From positions 1 to 10,929 of the forward strand of contig DASWOP010000227.1 in assembly GCA_036404255.1 (NCBI GenBank): a stretch of 10,929 bases of DNA. Reading direction: 5' to 3'. The notes beneath the pieces are model-generated. The model worked only from the letters and a program-made list of their open reading frames with translations. It did no database searches and had not been told where the DNA came from. How positions within the stretch are numbered: the first letter of the stretch is position 1; every line of letters begins with the position of its first letter. Positions 1 to 6,291 of the stretch are shown here, piece by piece. Both the position numbers and the translations under genes were made by a program. Source of the DNA: JARLFX01 sp036404255 (GTDB lineage Bacteria; Acidobacteriota; Terriglobia; Terriglobales; Acidobacteriaceae).

Positions 1-715
1 CCGGTCTCAGCAGGCGCGGCGCGCTTTGCAGCAGCGACCCTATCTCGCCCAACTCGTCGTTCACATGAATTCGAAGCGCCTGAAAGGTCTTGGTCGCCGG
101 ATGAATCGAATGTCCTCCAGGAGTTTTTATTGTTGGGGCCGCAGCCGCTACCACTCCAGCCAATTCCGCTGTCGTTTGTAGTGGCCGGGCCCTAACAATT
201 GCTCTGGCGATTCTCCGCGACCTCCTTTCCTCTCCGAATTCGTAAATCAGGTTCGCGAGGTCTTCTTCGTCCGCCTGATTTACCACTTGTTCGGCAGTAA
301 CCCCGGACCGCGTATCCATCCGCATGTCCAGCGGGCCATCCGCCTGAAAGCTAAACCCTCTCTGTGCCTCGCCCAGCTGCAGCGAGCTGACTCCGAAGTC
401 TGCAAGCAATCCATCCACGCTGCCATCCGCCAACTGCGCTCTCGCTTCAGAGAACGCCCGCGGTTCAAACAGCACCTCCGGCATCGCATCCCCAAGCTCG
501 TCTTTCAGCTCAGCCAGCCGCGCCTTGCCCAGCTCCATCGCCTGCGGATCGCGATCAAAGCAGATCAACCTGCCCTTCGCTCCAAGCCTCCGTGCTATCC
601 CGCTCGAATGTCCGCCGAGCCCAAGCGTCGCGTCTACCACCGTCGCGCCGGGCCGCACATTCAGGTACTCCAAAACTTCATCGAAAAGAACCGGCACATG
701 TTGCGGTTTGCTCAC
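1..715 (-). CDS. rsmH: 16S rRNA m4C1402 methyltransferase RsmH (MraW), 3' end cut by window edge
   Basis: RsmH is the SAM-dependent enzyme that N4-methylates C1402 of 16S rRNA in the decoding centre. About 238 residues are visible; the family is near 310, so roughly 70 C-terminal residues lie outside the window. The start is GTG at 713-715: an in-frame TAG lies upstream with no other start between, and GGAG sits 8 bases before it. The N-terminus reads MSKPQHVPVLFDEVLEYL, typical of the family. The SAM-binding glycine motif DATLGLGGHS is at residues 28-37, the acidic FDRDP motif at 53-57, followed by LLADFGVSSLQL and GFSFQADGPLDMRMD, then GEERRSRRIARAI and HPATKTFQALRI. The gene follows mraZ in the usual dcw order, but across an unusually repeat-rich 151-base spacer. 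Codon use in the visible 3' half (AGA/AGG, ATA, GGA) looks less GC-ending than in dxs. Confidence 0.95.
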   Translation of the reverse strand, partial: MSKPQHVPVLFDEVLEYLNVRPGATVVDATLGLGGHSSGIARRLGAKGRLICFDRDPQAMELGKARLAELKDELGDAMPEVLFEPRAFSEARAQLADGSVDGLLADFGVSSLQLGEAQRGFSFQADGPLDMRMDTRSGVTAEQVVNQADEEDLANLIYEFGEERRSRRIARAIVRARPLQTTAELAGVVAAAAPTIKTPGGHSIHPATKTFQALRIHVNDELGEIGSLLQSAPRLLRP

Positions 716-768
716 TTCGTTACTCCGCCTGGTTCCACGTGCGCCCCACTAAGAGGCTTTTCGTACTC

Positions 769-866
769 AATCCCTGTCGTTCTAATCTCTGGCCTGTCTT
801 CCTAATCCCTTGCCGTTCTAATCCCTGTCTTTCTGTTCCCTGTTCCCTAATCCCTGTTCCCTGCCT
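769..866. repeat. degenerate heptamer repeat tract between mraZ and rsmH
   Basis: On the plus strand AATCCCT or AATCTCT occurs at 769, 784, 804, 820 and 849, and GTTCCCT at 835, 842 and 856, so nearly the whole spacer is built from AGGGATT and AGGGAAC units as read in the mRNA. The tract begins at the mraZ stop codon and ends about 50 bases before the rsmH start. Unit spacing is irregular (15, 20, 16 and 29 for AATCCCT), which argues against a simple slippage array. Its 15-base right end (852-866) recurs exactly at 2573-2587. Confidence 0.7.
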
Positions 867-1307
867 CTAAAGTCCCAGATCCGCCAGCGCTGCCTTATCG
901 TCCGCGGAGAGTGGATTCGCATCCATCTCCTTCTTGTAGCCATCGTGGTTGGCAACCCCCAGGTACGTCTGCATACCCAGCACCACCACCTCGCCCTGCA
1001 AATTCGCTGCCTCACGCAGCAGCTGCGGGATCAATACCCGCCCTTGCGCGTCCATTTCCGTGACTTGCCCGAAATAATTCGTGATGTCGAGGAACTTGCG
1101 CTTCGCCTCGTTGAACTTCGGTATCGCTGCCAACCGTTCTTCGATCTTTTCCCACTCTTTCAGTGGATAAATCTCGGCCCGCTTGCCATCCGTGCTCGTG
1201 ATGTAGAACTGGGCGCCGTACATCTCTTCTGCCCGGCGCTTGTACTCCGCCGGCAGCTTGAGCCGCCCCTTCTCATCGACGCGTGTTGGATGGTTGCCAC
1301 GAAACAT
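867..1307 (-). CDS. mraZ: Transcriptional regulator MraZ
   Basis: MraZ is the ring-forming AbrB-like DNA-binding protein that usually opens the dcw cluster and represses or tunes its own operon. The 146-residue product is normal length. It has two SpoVT-AbrB repeats, each with the family's DxxxR signature: D11-R15 (RVDEKGRLKLP) and D86-R90 (MDAQGRVLIP). The start MFRGNHPTRVDEKGR is typical, and GGGGA lies about 5 bases before the ATG. The C-terminal tail after about residue 125 (NPLSADDKAALADLGL) is a short acidic extension. rsmH follows on the same strand 151 bases downstream. Likely autoregulation is supported by the GTGG box array 92-137 bases upstream. Confidence 0.95.
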   Translation of the reverse strand: MFRGNHPTRVDEKGRLKLPAEYKRRAEEMYGAQFYITSTDGKRAEIYPLKEWEKIEERLAAIPKFNEAKRKFLDITNYFGQVTEMDAQGRVLIPQLLREAANLQGEVVVLGMQTYLGVANHDGYKKEMDANPLSADDKAALADLGL

Positions 1308-1398
1308 AAAATCCCCGGCAAAAGTGAGGTATCGAAGCTGAGACTGCCCCTGAATAGCAAGATCGCGCTAAACTGACCTCGAACGTTCTCAGGTTGAT

Positions 1399-1444
1399 CC
1401 CCTTTGGTCCACTTTTAACCACTTCGTTCCACATAGTCGCCCAC
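1399..1444 (-). promoter_or_regulatory. Candidate MraZ operator: GTGG boxes at 10-bp pitch
   Basis: Read on the minus strand (plus-strand positions given), GTGG boxes occur at 1441-1444, 1429-1432, 1419-1422 and 1409-1412, followed by GGGG at 1399-1402. The last four are exactly 10 bp apart; the first is 12 bp away. The units read GTGGAACGAA, GTGGTTAAAA and GTGGACCAAA. Known MraZ operators are direct repeats of a TGGG or GTGG-like core at about 10-bp intervals, so arrangement and position upstream of mraZ both fit. No convincing -35/-10 pair was found beside it. Confidence 0.6.
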
Positions 1445-1493
1445 CCCGGACACGAAGTAAAGGACTAAATGCCTTCGAATCAGTCAAAAATCC

Positions 1494-1511
1494 TGTGGAT
1501 TATGTGGAAAA
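1494..1511 (+). promoter_or_regulatory. Two abutting DnaA-box-like 9-mers
   Basis: TGTGGATTA (1494-1502) is followed directly by TGTGGAAAA (1503-1511). Each differs from the DnaA box TGTGGATAA by one base. They lie upstream of the MraZ box array. There is no dnaA, dnaN or AT-rich unwinding region here, so an origin is not claimed. A DnaA-responsive or titration site is possible, as is chance. Confidence 0.3.
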
Positions 1512-1569
1512 TCCATGATGTGGGGTTATCTAACACGGCTACCACTACATGTTGTGTTTTACAGGCAGG

Positions 1570-1609
1570 TTCCGCCCAAAAGCCCTATCTTGTCCAATGT
1601 AGGGCGGAA
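1570..1609. repeat. Inverted repeat downstream of the DUF2127 gene
   Basis: TTCCGCCC at 1570-1577 and GGGCGGAA at 1602-1609 are perfect 8-base arms with a 24-base loop. A nested pair, GCCCTA and TAGGGC, could form an alternative stem. It lies 45 bases past the DUF2127 stop codon on the same strand and has no T-run, so it may be a weak or Rho-dependent 3' structure or a protein-binding site. Confidence 0.4.
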
Positions 1610-1653
1610 TGATAGGCGAAATAAAGGCGAAAATGCAGCTTTGAGGGGTGTGT

Positions 1654-2184
1654 TTAGTCTGCAGCCTGGCGCAGCCTCTGCGCCTTCTGCCGCTTGTGGT
1701 TCCTCACGAACCACAGCAGATACACCACAATGAGCAGGTTTGCCGTAATAATCGACACCCGCCACGTTGTGGTTCGCCGAATCACCTCAACGAGTTCCCA
1801 CGGCAGGAATGCAATGCTGATGATGAGCGTCAGATACTCCGCCCAGGCCTGCTCCATCAGCAGCCCCACGCCCTCCACCGTCGCCACGACCGAGTAGGCG
1901 AGGGTCGCCATACTGACCAGCTTCAGTTCGTGATCGTCGATCATGTCAGCTTTGTCCAGCAGAACGGAGACGAAGTGGCTCTCCGGGTCAAACTTGAGCG
2001 CGGTAGCGGCATTGCTGATGGAGTCACTCAGGTCCGCATTCAAAAAATGCAACGCGCCCATCCCGATCGCAAAGAAGACCAGCGCCTTCCCCAGCTTGAA
2101 CAGACCGATGGCCAGCAGCCCTTTAGAATGCACATGCTTGGCCGCGCCACGTTTTGTTGACTTGCTTTGCTGAGAACTCTGCAT
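1654..2184 (-). CDS. DUF2127 family integral membrane protein
   Basis: A small inner-membrane protein of the DUF2127 family, whose biochemical role is unknown. With the ATG start chosen here it has 176 residues. A basic, hydrophilic N-terminus (QQSKSTKRGAAKHVHSK) precedes four likely helices at about residues 22-46, 88-108, 115-133 and 142-161. Family hallmarks visible are LLAIGLFKLGKALVFFAIGMGALH in the first helix region, VEGVGLLMEQAWAEYLT, and the LPWELVEVIRR turn before the last helix (NLLIVVYLLW). A TTG four codons upstream (2194-2196) is an alternative start; ATG at 2182-2184 is preferred because GAAGAG lies just before it. It is probably monocistronic, flanked by long spacers. A perfect TTGACA (plus-strand 2219-2224) lies upstream, but the matching -10 is poor. 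Confidence 0.85.
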   Translation of the reverse strand: MQSSQQSKSTKRGAAKHVHSKGLLAIGLFKLGKALVFFAIGMGALHFLNADLSDSISNAATALKFDPESHFVSVLLDKADMIDDHELKLVSMATLAYSVVATVEGVGLLMEQAWAEYLTLIISIAFLPWELVEVIRRTTTWRVSIITANLLIVVYLLWFVRNHKRQKAQRLRQAAD

Positions 2185-2309
2185 CGCTCTCTTCAAGCAT
2201 CGCGGCCCCGGCAGCCAATGTCAATCCCACGGAAGCCCCGCACAAGGGATTCTGGGCCCTGGCTCATGAAATGACAAAGATAAAGAGATCATGAACAATG
2301 AAAAAGAAT

Positions 2310-2335
2310 TGTCATTCTGAGCAAAGCGAAGAATC
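2310..2335 (+). repeat. Dispersed TGTCATTCTGAG repeat, copy 1
   Basis: The 26-base copy begins TGTCATTCTGAGCAAAGCG and ends AAGAATC. It matches copy 2 (2390-2416) except for a base change and a one-base indel in the middle. This class of short intergenic repeat is known to me from several bacterial phyla, including Acidobacteriota; genome copy number cannot be judged from this window. Confidence 0.6.
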
Positions 2336-2389
2336 TGCTTCTCCCTTATATCGGCGAGAATCCCGATCCCTGCCAACCACTTTTTGAAG

Positions 2390-2416
2390 TGTCATTCTGA
2401 GCGCAGCCGAAGAATC
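2390..2416 (+). repeat. Dispersed TGTCATTCTGAG repeat, copy 2
   Basis: The 27-base copy begins TGTCATTCTGAGCGCAGCC and ends GAAGAATC, in the same orientation as copy 1, 80 bases away. The 54 bases between the copies are not themselves repeated, so this is a pair of insertions or a duplicated unit rather than a tight tandem array. Confidence 0.6.
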
Positions 2417-2572
2417 CAGACGCTGCCCACGTCACCCATACCGCCATCAAGCTTCCGCTGCACGGACGCCTGCTGTACCAATGCCCGTGACTGTCCGTGT
2501 AGCCCGTCAAGTTCACCGTCTTGGACCCGTGAAATGCGCATAAGCCCACACGGGTGACAGGCCCCCACTGCA

Positions 2573-2587
2573 CCCTGTTCCCTGCCT
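2573..2587 (-). repeat. Stop-codon-linked 15-mer shared with the mraZ 3' end
   Basis: On the minus strand AGGCAGGGAACAGGG starts inside the piuC stop codon (its first base is the second A of TAA). The identical 15-mer follows the mraZ TAG directly (plus-strand 852-866). Fifteen identical bases at the same position relative to two unrelated genes is unlikely by chance. Confidence 0.55.
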
Positions 2588-3282
2588 TACATCTCCGCCC
2601 ACTGCCGCAGCAGGTTGTGATAAACCCCGGTCAGTTGCACCGTGCTCGCCTTCACCGTCGCTTCCTCGGCATTAGGCGAAGCCGCCAGCCGCTGAATCGC
2701 CGTATCCATGTCAAACAGCAGTGTCCGCTGCGAATCCTGCCGGATCATACTCTGCAGCCAGAAGAAGCTGCTCACCCGCGCACCCCGCGTCACCGGTGTC
2801 ACATGGTGCAGGCTCGTTGACGGATACAGGATCATGTCCCCCGCCGCCAGCTTCACGCCCTTCGATCCGTAGGTATCCTCCACCACCAGTTCCCCGCCGT
2901 CATACTCATCCGGCTCAGAGAAGAAGAGCGTGCACGAAAGATCAGTCCGAATGCGCCCGCCCGTCGCCGTATGCGTGCGAATCGAGTTGTCTACATGCGT
3001 GCCGAAGGTCTGCCCGCCGGCATAGCGATTGAACAGCGGCGGAAACACCTTCAGCGGCAGCGCCGCCGAGCGGAACAGCGGATGGTCCCCCAGCGCCTGC
3101 AGTATGAGCCCGCCGACCTGCACCGCCACCGGATGCCCCTCTGGAATCTGCGAATTCACCTTGTTCTGCGCCGATTGATGACCCGCCGTAACCCGTCCGT
3201 CCACCCAATCCGCGCCATCCAGCGCCGCCCGCAATTCACGCACCTGCGCCTTCGGAAAAACCTCAGGAATCACAATCAACAT
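2587..3282 (-). CDS. piuC: PKHD-type Fe(II)/2-oxoglutarate hydroxylase, PiuC/YbiX family
   Basis: A cytoplasmic non-haem iron dioxygenase of the PiuC/YbiX group, commonly encoded beside TonB-dependent siderophore receptors; its physiological substrate is not settled. With the start used here it has 231 residues, close to family length. The iron-binding triad is H96-x-D98 (FGTHVDNS) and H159 (YPSTSLHHVTPVTRG), with R169 as the likely 2-oxoglutarate ligand, numbers that agree with those I recall for E. coli YbiX. Two ATGs lie six bases apart; GGAGG abuts the first (3286-3288) but stands six bases before the second (3280-3282), so the second is chosen and the protein begins MLIVIPEVFPKAQV. The receptor gene lies 145 bases upstream on the same strand, and the pair probably forms one iron-uptake unit. 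Confidence 0.92.
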   Translation of the reverse strand: MLIVIPEVFPKAQVRELRAALDGADWVDGRVTAGHQSAQNKVNSQIPEGHPVAVQVGGLILQALGDHPLFRSAALPLKVFPPLFNRYAGGQTFGTHVDNSIRTHTATGGRIRTDLSCTLFFSEPDEYDGGELVVEDTYGSKGVKLAAGDMILYPSTSLHHVTPVTRGARVSSFFWLQSMIRQDSQRTLLFDMDTAIQRLAASPNAEEATVKASTVQLTGVYHNLLRQWAEM

Positions 3283-3331
3283 CTGCATCCTCCACGTCTT
3301 GCATCACCAAAATTCAAGACCAACCACGGAA

Positions 3332-3374
3332 GTGGGTGCCCCAGGTCTCGTGTCTGAGACCTGGGTTTCCCCAC
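3332..3374. repeat. Strong hairpin repeat 1 between the receptor gene and piuC
   Basis: CCCAGGTCTC (3340-3349) and GAGACCTGGG (3356-3365) form a perfect 10-bp stem with a 6-base loop. An outer GTGGG (3332-3336) can pair with CCCAC (3370-3374) around it. There is no T-run on the minus strand after it. It looks like a REP/BIME-type intergenic element that could protect or attenuate the transcript between receptor and piuC. Confidence 0.65.
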
Positions 3375-3385
3375 GCCACGAACAT

Positions 3386-3410
3386 GGCATGGCGATACCT
3401 TCGCCATGCC
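3386..3410. repeat. Strong hairpin repeat 2 between the receptor gene and piuC
   Basis: GGCATGGCGA (3386-3395) and TCGCCATGCC (3401-3410) form a perfect 10-bp stem with a 5-base loop. It lies 11 bases from the first hairpin element and 17 bases beyond the receptor stop codon, so in the mRNA it would be the first 3' structure met after the receptor. No uridine tract follows. Confidence 0.65.
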
Positions 3411-3427
3411 CGCCCTAACCCCTGTTC

Positions 3428-6109
3428 TTAGAACTTATAGTTGAATCCGAACTGAGCGTTGATCCCTTCCCCCGGAACCAGGTGGTTAGGATGTGGCTGG
3501 TCGATATAAAACTTGTTCGTCAGATTGTTGATGTTCGCCTGAAAATCAACGCTCCGTGTAATCTTCCGGCTCACCATCAGGTTCAGCGCATAGTACCCCG
3601 GAATAGCCTTTGGCACCAACCGTACCTGGGTCAAATCAATCGGCGCACTGGAGTTGTAGAGACCGATGTACGCGCTCGAACTCGCCCTGCGTGCCGTCAG
3701 GAAGTTCGCCCCCAGGCCGCCGGTAAAGCCTCGGATCAGCTTATGTGTCACCCAGAAGTTGGCGCTGTTCTTCGGCGTGTTGGCAATCGGCATGCCCTTC
3801 GGACTGATGAAAAACGGTGCCGTATTTGCCCGCGGATCATTTGCGCTGATCAGCGCTAGGTTCACCGCGTTGAATGGGGAAGCATTCAACGCCGAACTCT
3901 CAATGAAGCTGTCCAGGTACGCATACCCCACGATCAGATCGAAGTTCTCCGGCAGGTGCCCGATCGCCCCAAACTGCACGCCGCGCACCACGTAGTCGCC
4001 TGCATTGACCGTGTTCGCTGAATTAGCCGGGTCCGTCTCCCGCGCATTCTGCTTCTCCGTGCGGAAGATGCTGCTGGAGATATGCAGCCTGTCGTGGAAG
4101 TACTCCCACTTCACCCCGGCCTCATACGTCGTGTTGTACTCCGGCGGGGAAGTCGCATTGTTCGCACTCAGCGAGAGCGCCTCGGCAGACGGATTGAACG
4201 ATGTACCGTAGTCGAAATAAATACTCCCTTCATGGCTCGGCTTCACCACCACTGCGGCGCGGTAGGTCGGTTGCTCATCCAGACGGTTCACGTCATAAGC
4301 TGGAGTCAGCGTAGCCGCCAGTGGATTGGCCGCCGCGTAAGAATGTGTATTGAAGTGATCGAAGCGCACGCCGCCCGAAAGCTGCAGCCATTCACGCAGC
4401 TTCACCGTATCCACGAACCCGAGACCATACGAGGTCGCAACGACGTACGACCGTATGCCTGGATAGGCCGAAGTCGGAATGAAAGGATCGTATGGATTCG
4501 GGCTGAGCACCGGAACATACGGCATGTTGTAGCTGTTGCGGTACGGATCAGAACGCTCCCGTCCACCTTCAGCAATCGCCACAAGATTATTGGGAATGTG
4601 GAACACCTCAAAGTGTGTTGTCACACTCGCCTGGTCCCACAGCAGATCCTCCGTGCTCCGTGCAGTCAGTTGGTTCCTCTTCACCCGCACCTGACTCAGC
4701 GGAGTATCCAGCGAGAAACACGACTTGGTTACGTCCGCCCCGTTCTGAGCGCAGGTCGCCAGAATCGGTGTCGGTGTCCCCCCTGTGTACATGGGAACAG
4801 CCGAGGTCGTCGCAACCGTATTGATCTGCGGCTCCGTAATCCGCACATCCCGCGGATAATTCGCCCAGCGCAGCACATTCCGCACCGTCACACCCTTGCC
4901 GATATCGTGCTCCACCTTCCCCGTCACAATGTCCGGATTCGTCCGCAGATAGTTGTCCGCGGCAAATCCGTAGTACGTGCTGTGGTCCACGTTCACCACC
5001 GCCGGCCCAAAGTACGGCAGCCCATAATCCGGCGTCGAATTTTCCGACTCGTGCAGATACTGCAAAACGTATCGCGTCGGCGTATTCAGCCCAAACGAGA
5101 CCGCCGGCGCAATACCGAACCGCCGCGTCTCGGCAATATTCCGCCCCGCCACCATCGACTGCGACCCCACCACATTCAGCCGGAACGCCGCACCTTCACC
5201 CAGGCCCCGCAGCGGCTGGTTAATGTCCGCCGAAGCGCGCCGCATCAGGTTCGTGCCGAACTGCAAATTCGCATGCGCAAACTTAGCCAGTTCCGGCTGC
5301 TTGCTCTCCTGGTTCACCACGCCGCCGGTCGATCCACGCCCAAACTCCACGCCTGCCGGCCCTTCCAGCACCTCTACCGCTTCAAAATTGAACGCATCGC
5401 GGTAGTAGCTGCCGAAGTCGCGAATACCATCCAGGAAGATGTCATTCCGCGCGTTGAACCCGCGGATGGTCAGCGTATCGCCCTGCGATCCGCCCTCACC
5501 CGCCGCCAGGCTGATCCCCGGCACATTGCGCAACGTGTCGCGCAGGTTCGTCGCCGCCTGCTCCTGCATGATGAACTGCGGCACCACGTTCACCGTCTGC
5601 GCCGTATCCACCAGCGGTCCCGTGAACTGTTGCAGCTCCACAGACGCCACCGAAGTCGTCACATCCACCCGCTCCGAGTTGCGCAGCGCGATCTCCACCA
5701 CATTCGCGCTCACCAGCGAATACGAGAGCCCCGTTTTATCCAGGATCTGCTGCAGCGCCGCCTCATTGGTGTACGTTCCCACCACCCCGGCAGAGCGGAA
5801 GCCCACCAGCTCGTCCGCGGAGATCCTTAGATGGACCCGTAGCCCCGTAGCCTGCCGGAATGCATCCAGCACCCCCGTCAAAGGCCCCGCCGGAATATTG
5901 AATGCGTGTTTTGCCGCTGGCCCAGACTGCCCCTCAGGAGCTTCATCCCCGGCAACGGTCACTGAATTCGTGTTCGAGGCCGCCTGCGCCCTTACACCAA
6001 GGCCCATCGCCACGCCAACCGCCAATACCGCGCCCACAGATCGCAGCTTCCATCCCGCGACTGTCTCCCACCCACGCCGTGTCTTCCGCTGCTGTAAATT
6101 CAGTGACAT
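3428..6109 (-). CDS. TonB-dependent siderophore receptor with N-terminal STN signalling domain
   Basis: An outer-membrane, TonB-energised transporter, most likely for a ferric siderophore given the neighbouring piuC. The 893-residue product has a signal peptide ending near AQA (residue 43), an STN (secretin/TonB short N-terminal) domain at about 71-140 (FNIPAGPLTGVLDAFRQATG...), a possible TonB box between STN and plug (RVDVTTS), a plug at about 164-273 (LRDTLRNVPGISL, TIRGFNARNDIFLDGIRD, EVLEGPAGVEFGRGSTGG), then a long beta-barrel ending in the usual aromatic Phe (FGFNYKF). STN domains often signal to a FecR-type anti-sigma factor, but no fecI/fecR is present here. The start is ATG at 6107-6109; a GTG seven codons upstream (6128-6130) is possible but lacks a ribosome-binding site. 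Expression is probably controlled by the three palindromes upstream. Confidence 0.93.
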   Translation of the reverse strand: MSLNLQQRKTRRGWETVAGWKLRSVGAVLAVGVAMGLGVRAQAASNTNSVTVAGDEAPEGQSGPAAKHAFNIPAGPLTGVLDAFRQATGLRVHLRISADELVGFRSAGVVGTYTNEAALQQILDKTGLSYSLVSANVVEIALRNSERVDVTTSVASVELQQFTGPLVDTAQTVNVVPQFIMQEQAATNLRDTLRNVPGISLAAGEGGSQGDTLTIRGFNARNDIFLDGIRDFGSYYRDAFNFEAVEVLEGPAGVEFGRGSTGGVVNQESKQPELAKFAHANLQFGTNLMRRASADINQPLRGLGEGAAFRLNVVGSQSMVAGRNIAETRRFGIAPAVSFGLNTPTRYVLQYLHESENSTPDYGLPYFGPAVVNVDHSTYYGFAADNYLRTNPDIVTGKVEHDIGKGVTVRNVLRWANYPRDVRITEPQINTVATTSAVPMYTGGTPTPILATCAQNGADVTKSCFSLDTPLSQVRVKRNQLTARSTEDLLWDQASVTTHFEVFHIPNNLVAIAEGGRERSDPYRNSYNMPYVPVLSPNPYDPFIPTSAYPGIRSYVVATSYGLGFVDTVKLREWLQLSGGVRFDHFNTHSYAAANPLAATLTPAYDVNRLDEQPTYRAAVVVKPSHEGSIYFDYGTSFNPSAEALSLSANNATSPPEYNTTYEAGVKWEYFHDRLHISSSIFRTEKQNARETDPANSANTVNAGDYVVRGVQFGAIGHLPENFDLIVGYAYLDSFIESSALNASPFNAVNLALISANDPRANTAPFFISPKGMPIANTPKNSANFWVTHKLIRGFTGGLGANFLTARRASSSAYIGLYNSSAPIDLTQVRLVPKAIPGYYALNLMVSRKITRSVDFQANINNLTNKFYIDQPHPNHLVPGEGINAQFGFNYKF

Positions 6110-6165
6110 TTTTCTTTTATTACCTTTCACAATGGTTTAATCTGCTCCGGGCGCATCCCATGGTA

Positions 6166-6179
6166 TGGAACACGTTCCA
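6166..6179. promoter_or_regulatory. Short palindrome in the receptor leader
   Basis: TGGAAC and GTTCCA flank the dinucleotide AC (6166-6179). It lies 57 bases before the receptor ATG, downstream of the candidate promoter, so it would be in the 5' leader or be an operator. The GAAC/GTTC spacing of 2 does not fit the 4-base spacing of Gram-positive LexA sites. The binding protein is unknown. Confidence 0.35.
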
Positions 6180-6208
6180 GAATTCTTCTTTGCGTAGACT
6201 CAAACTAA

Positions 6209-6221
6209 GACCATTTCAGTC
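6209..6221 (-). promoter_or_regulatory. IscR/Rrf2-like operator, site 3
   Basis: The core on the plus strand is GACCATTTCAGTC; on the minus strand it reads CGGACTGAAATGGTC within CTCGGACTGAAATGGTCTTA. It fits the GACTNNNNYAGTC core of E. coli IscR type-1 sites with one change (GACC) and is followed on the plus strand by CGAGGTATA. It sits just downstream of the candidate receptor -10. Confidence 0.5.
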
Positions 6222-6224
6222 CGA

Positions 6225-6254
6225 GGTATACCAGTTTACATGGAATGGAGACAA
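6225..6254 (-). promoter_or_regulatory. Candidate sigma-70-type promoter of the receptor gene
   Basis: On the minus strand TTGTCT (plus-strand 6249-6254) and TATACC (6225-6230) are separated by 18 bases, each matching four of six consensus positions. The -35 overlaps operator site 2 and the -10 nearly abuts site 3, as expected for repression. Start to ATG would leave a leader of about 110 bases. Confidence 0.35.
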
Positions 6255-6262
6255 AAGCAGTC
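6250..6262 (-). promoter_or_regulatory. IscR/Rrf2-like operator, site 2
   Basis: The core GACAAAAGCAGTC differs from GACTNNNNYAGTC at one base. On the minus strand it reads CTCGGACTGCTTTTGTCTCC, sharing CTCGGACTG with site 3 in the same orientation, 41 bp away. It overlaps the candidate receptor -35. Confidence 0.5.
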
Positions 6263-6291
6263 CGAGTTGATGCTTTCGACACTTAAACGGA

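Larger units (their letters stand above)
1308..1653. other. Intergenic region between the DUF2127 gene and mraZ
   Basis: This 346-base gap should hold the mraZ promoter and the 3' end of the DUF2127 transcript. It contains the GTGG box array (1399-1444), the DnaA-like pair (1494-1511) and the inverted repeat (1570-1609). I see no coding frame with plausible codon use, no RNA gene, and no strong sigma-70 promoter; a TTGACT hexamer on the minus strand near 1485 lacks a good -10 at the right distance. Confidence 0.6.
2185..2586. other. Repeat-bearing intergenic region between piuC and the DUF2127 gene
   Basis: This 402-base gap lies between two genes on the same strand. It holds a TTGACA hexamer for the DUF2127 gene (minus strand, 2219-2224), two copies of a dispersed repeat (2310-2335 and 2390-2416) and a 15-mer abutting the piuC stop codon (2573-2587). 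A 75-codon open frame on the minus strand (2346-2573) runs through one repeat copy and resembles no family I know. I do not call it a gene. Confidence 0.55.

Noticed and set aside
287..805. A 172-codon plus-strand open frame opposite rsmH
   Set aside because: rsmH on the other strand is supported by many motifs; this frame has none and runs into the heptamer repeats.
769..866. Heptamer tract as a CRISPR or clean tandem array
   Set aside because: Units are 7 bases, spacing is irregular, and there are no spacer-sized unique segments.
1494..1511. Replication origin
   Set aside because: Only two imperfect DnaA boxes, no AT-rich unwinding element and no dnaA/dnaN/gidA-type neighbours.
2346..2573. 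A 75-codon minus-strand open frame in the piuC-DUF2127 spacer
   Set aside because: It crosses a dispersed repeat copy, has no good ribosome-binding site and no known domain. It might be a gene remnant, but I cannot support that.
4082..5830. A 582-codon open frame on the plus strand
   Set aside because: It lies fully antisense to the receptor gene, is very rich in Arg, His and Pro without any family motif, and reflects GC-rich third positions of the real gene.
6166..6179. LexA (SOS) box upstream of the receptor
   Set aside because: GAAC and GTTC are separated by 2 bases rather than 4, and a siderophore receptor is not a usual SOS gene; left as an unassigned palindrome.
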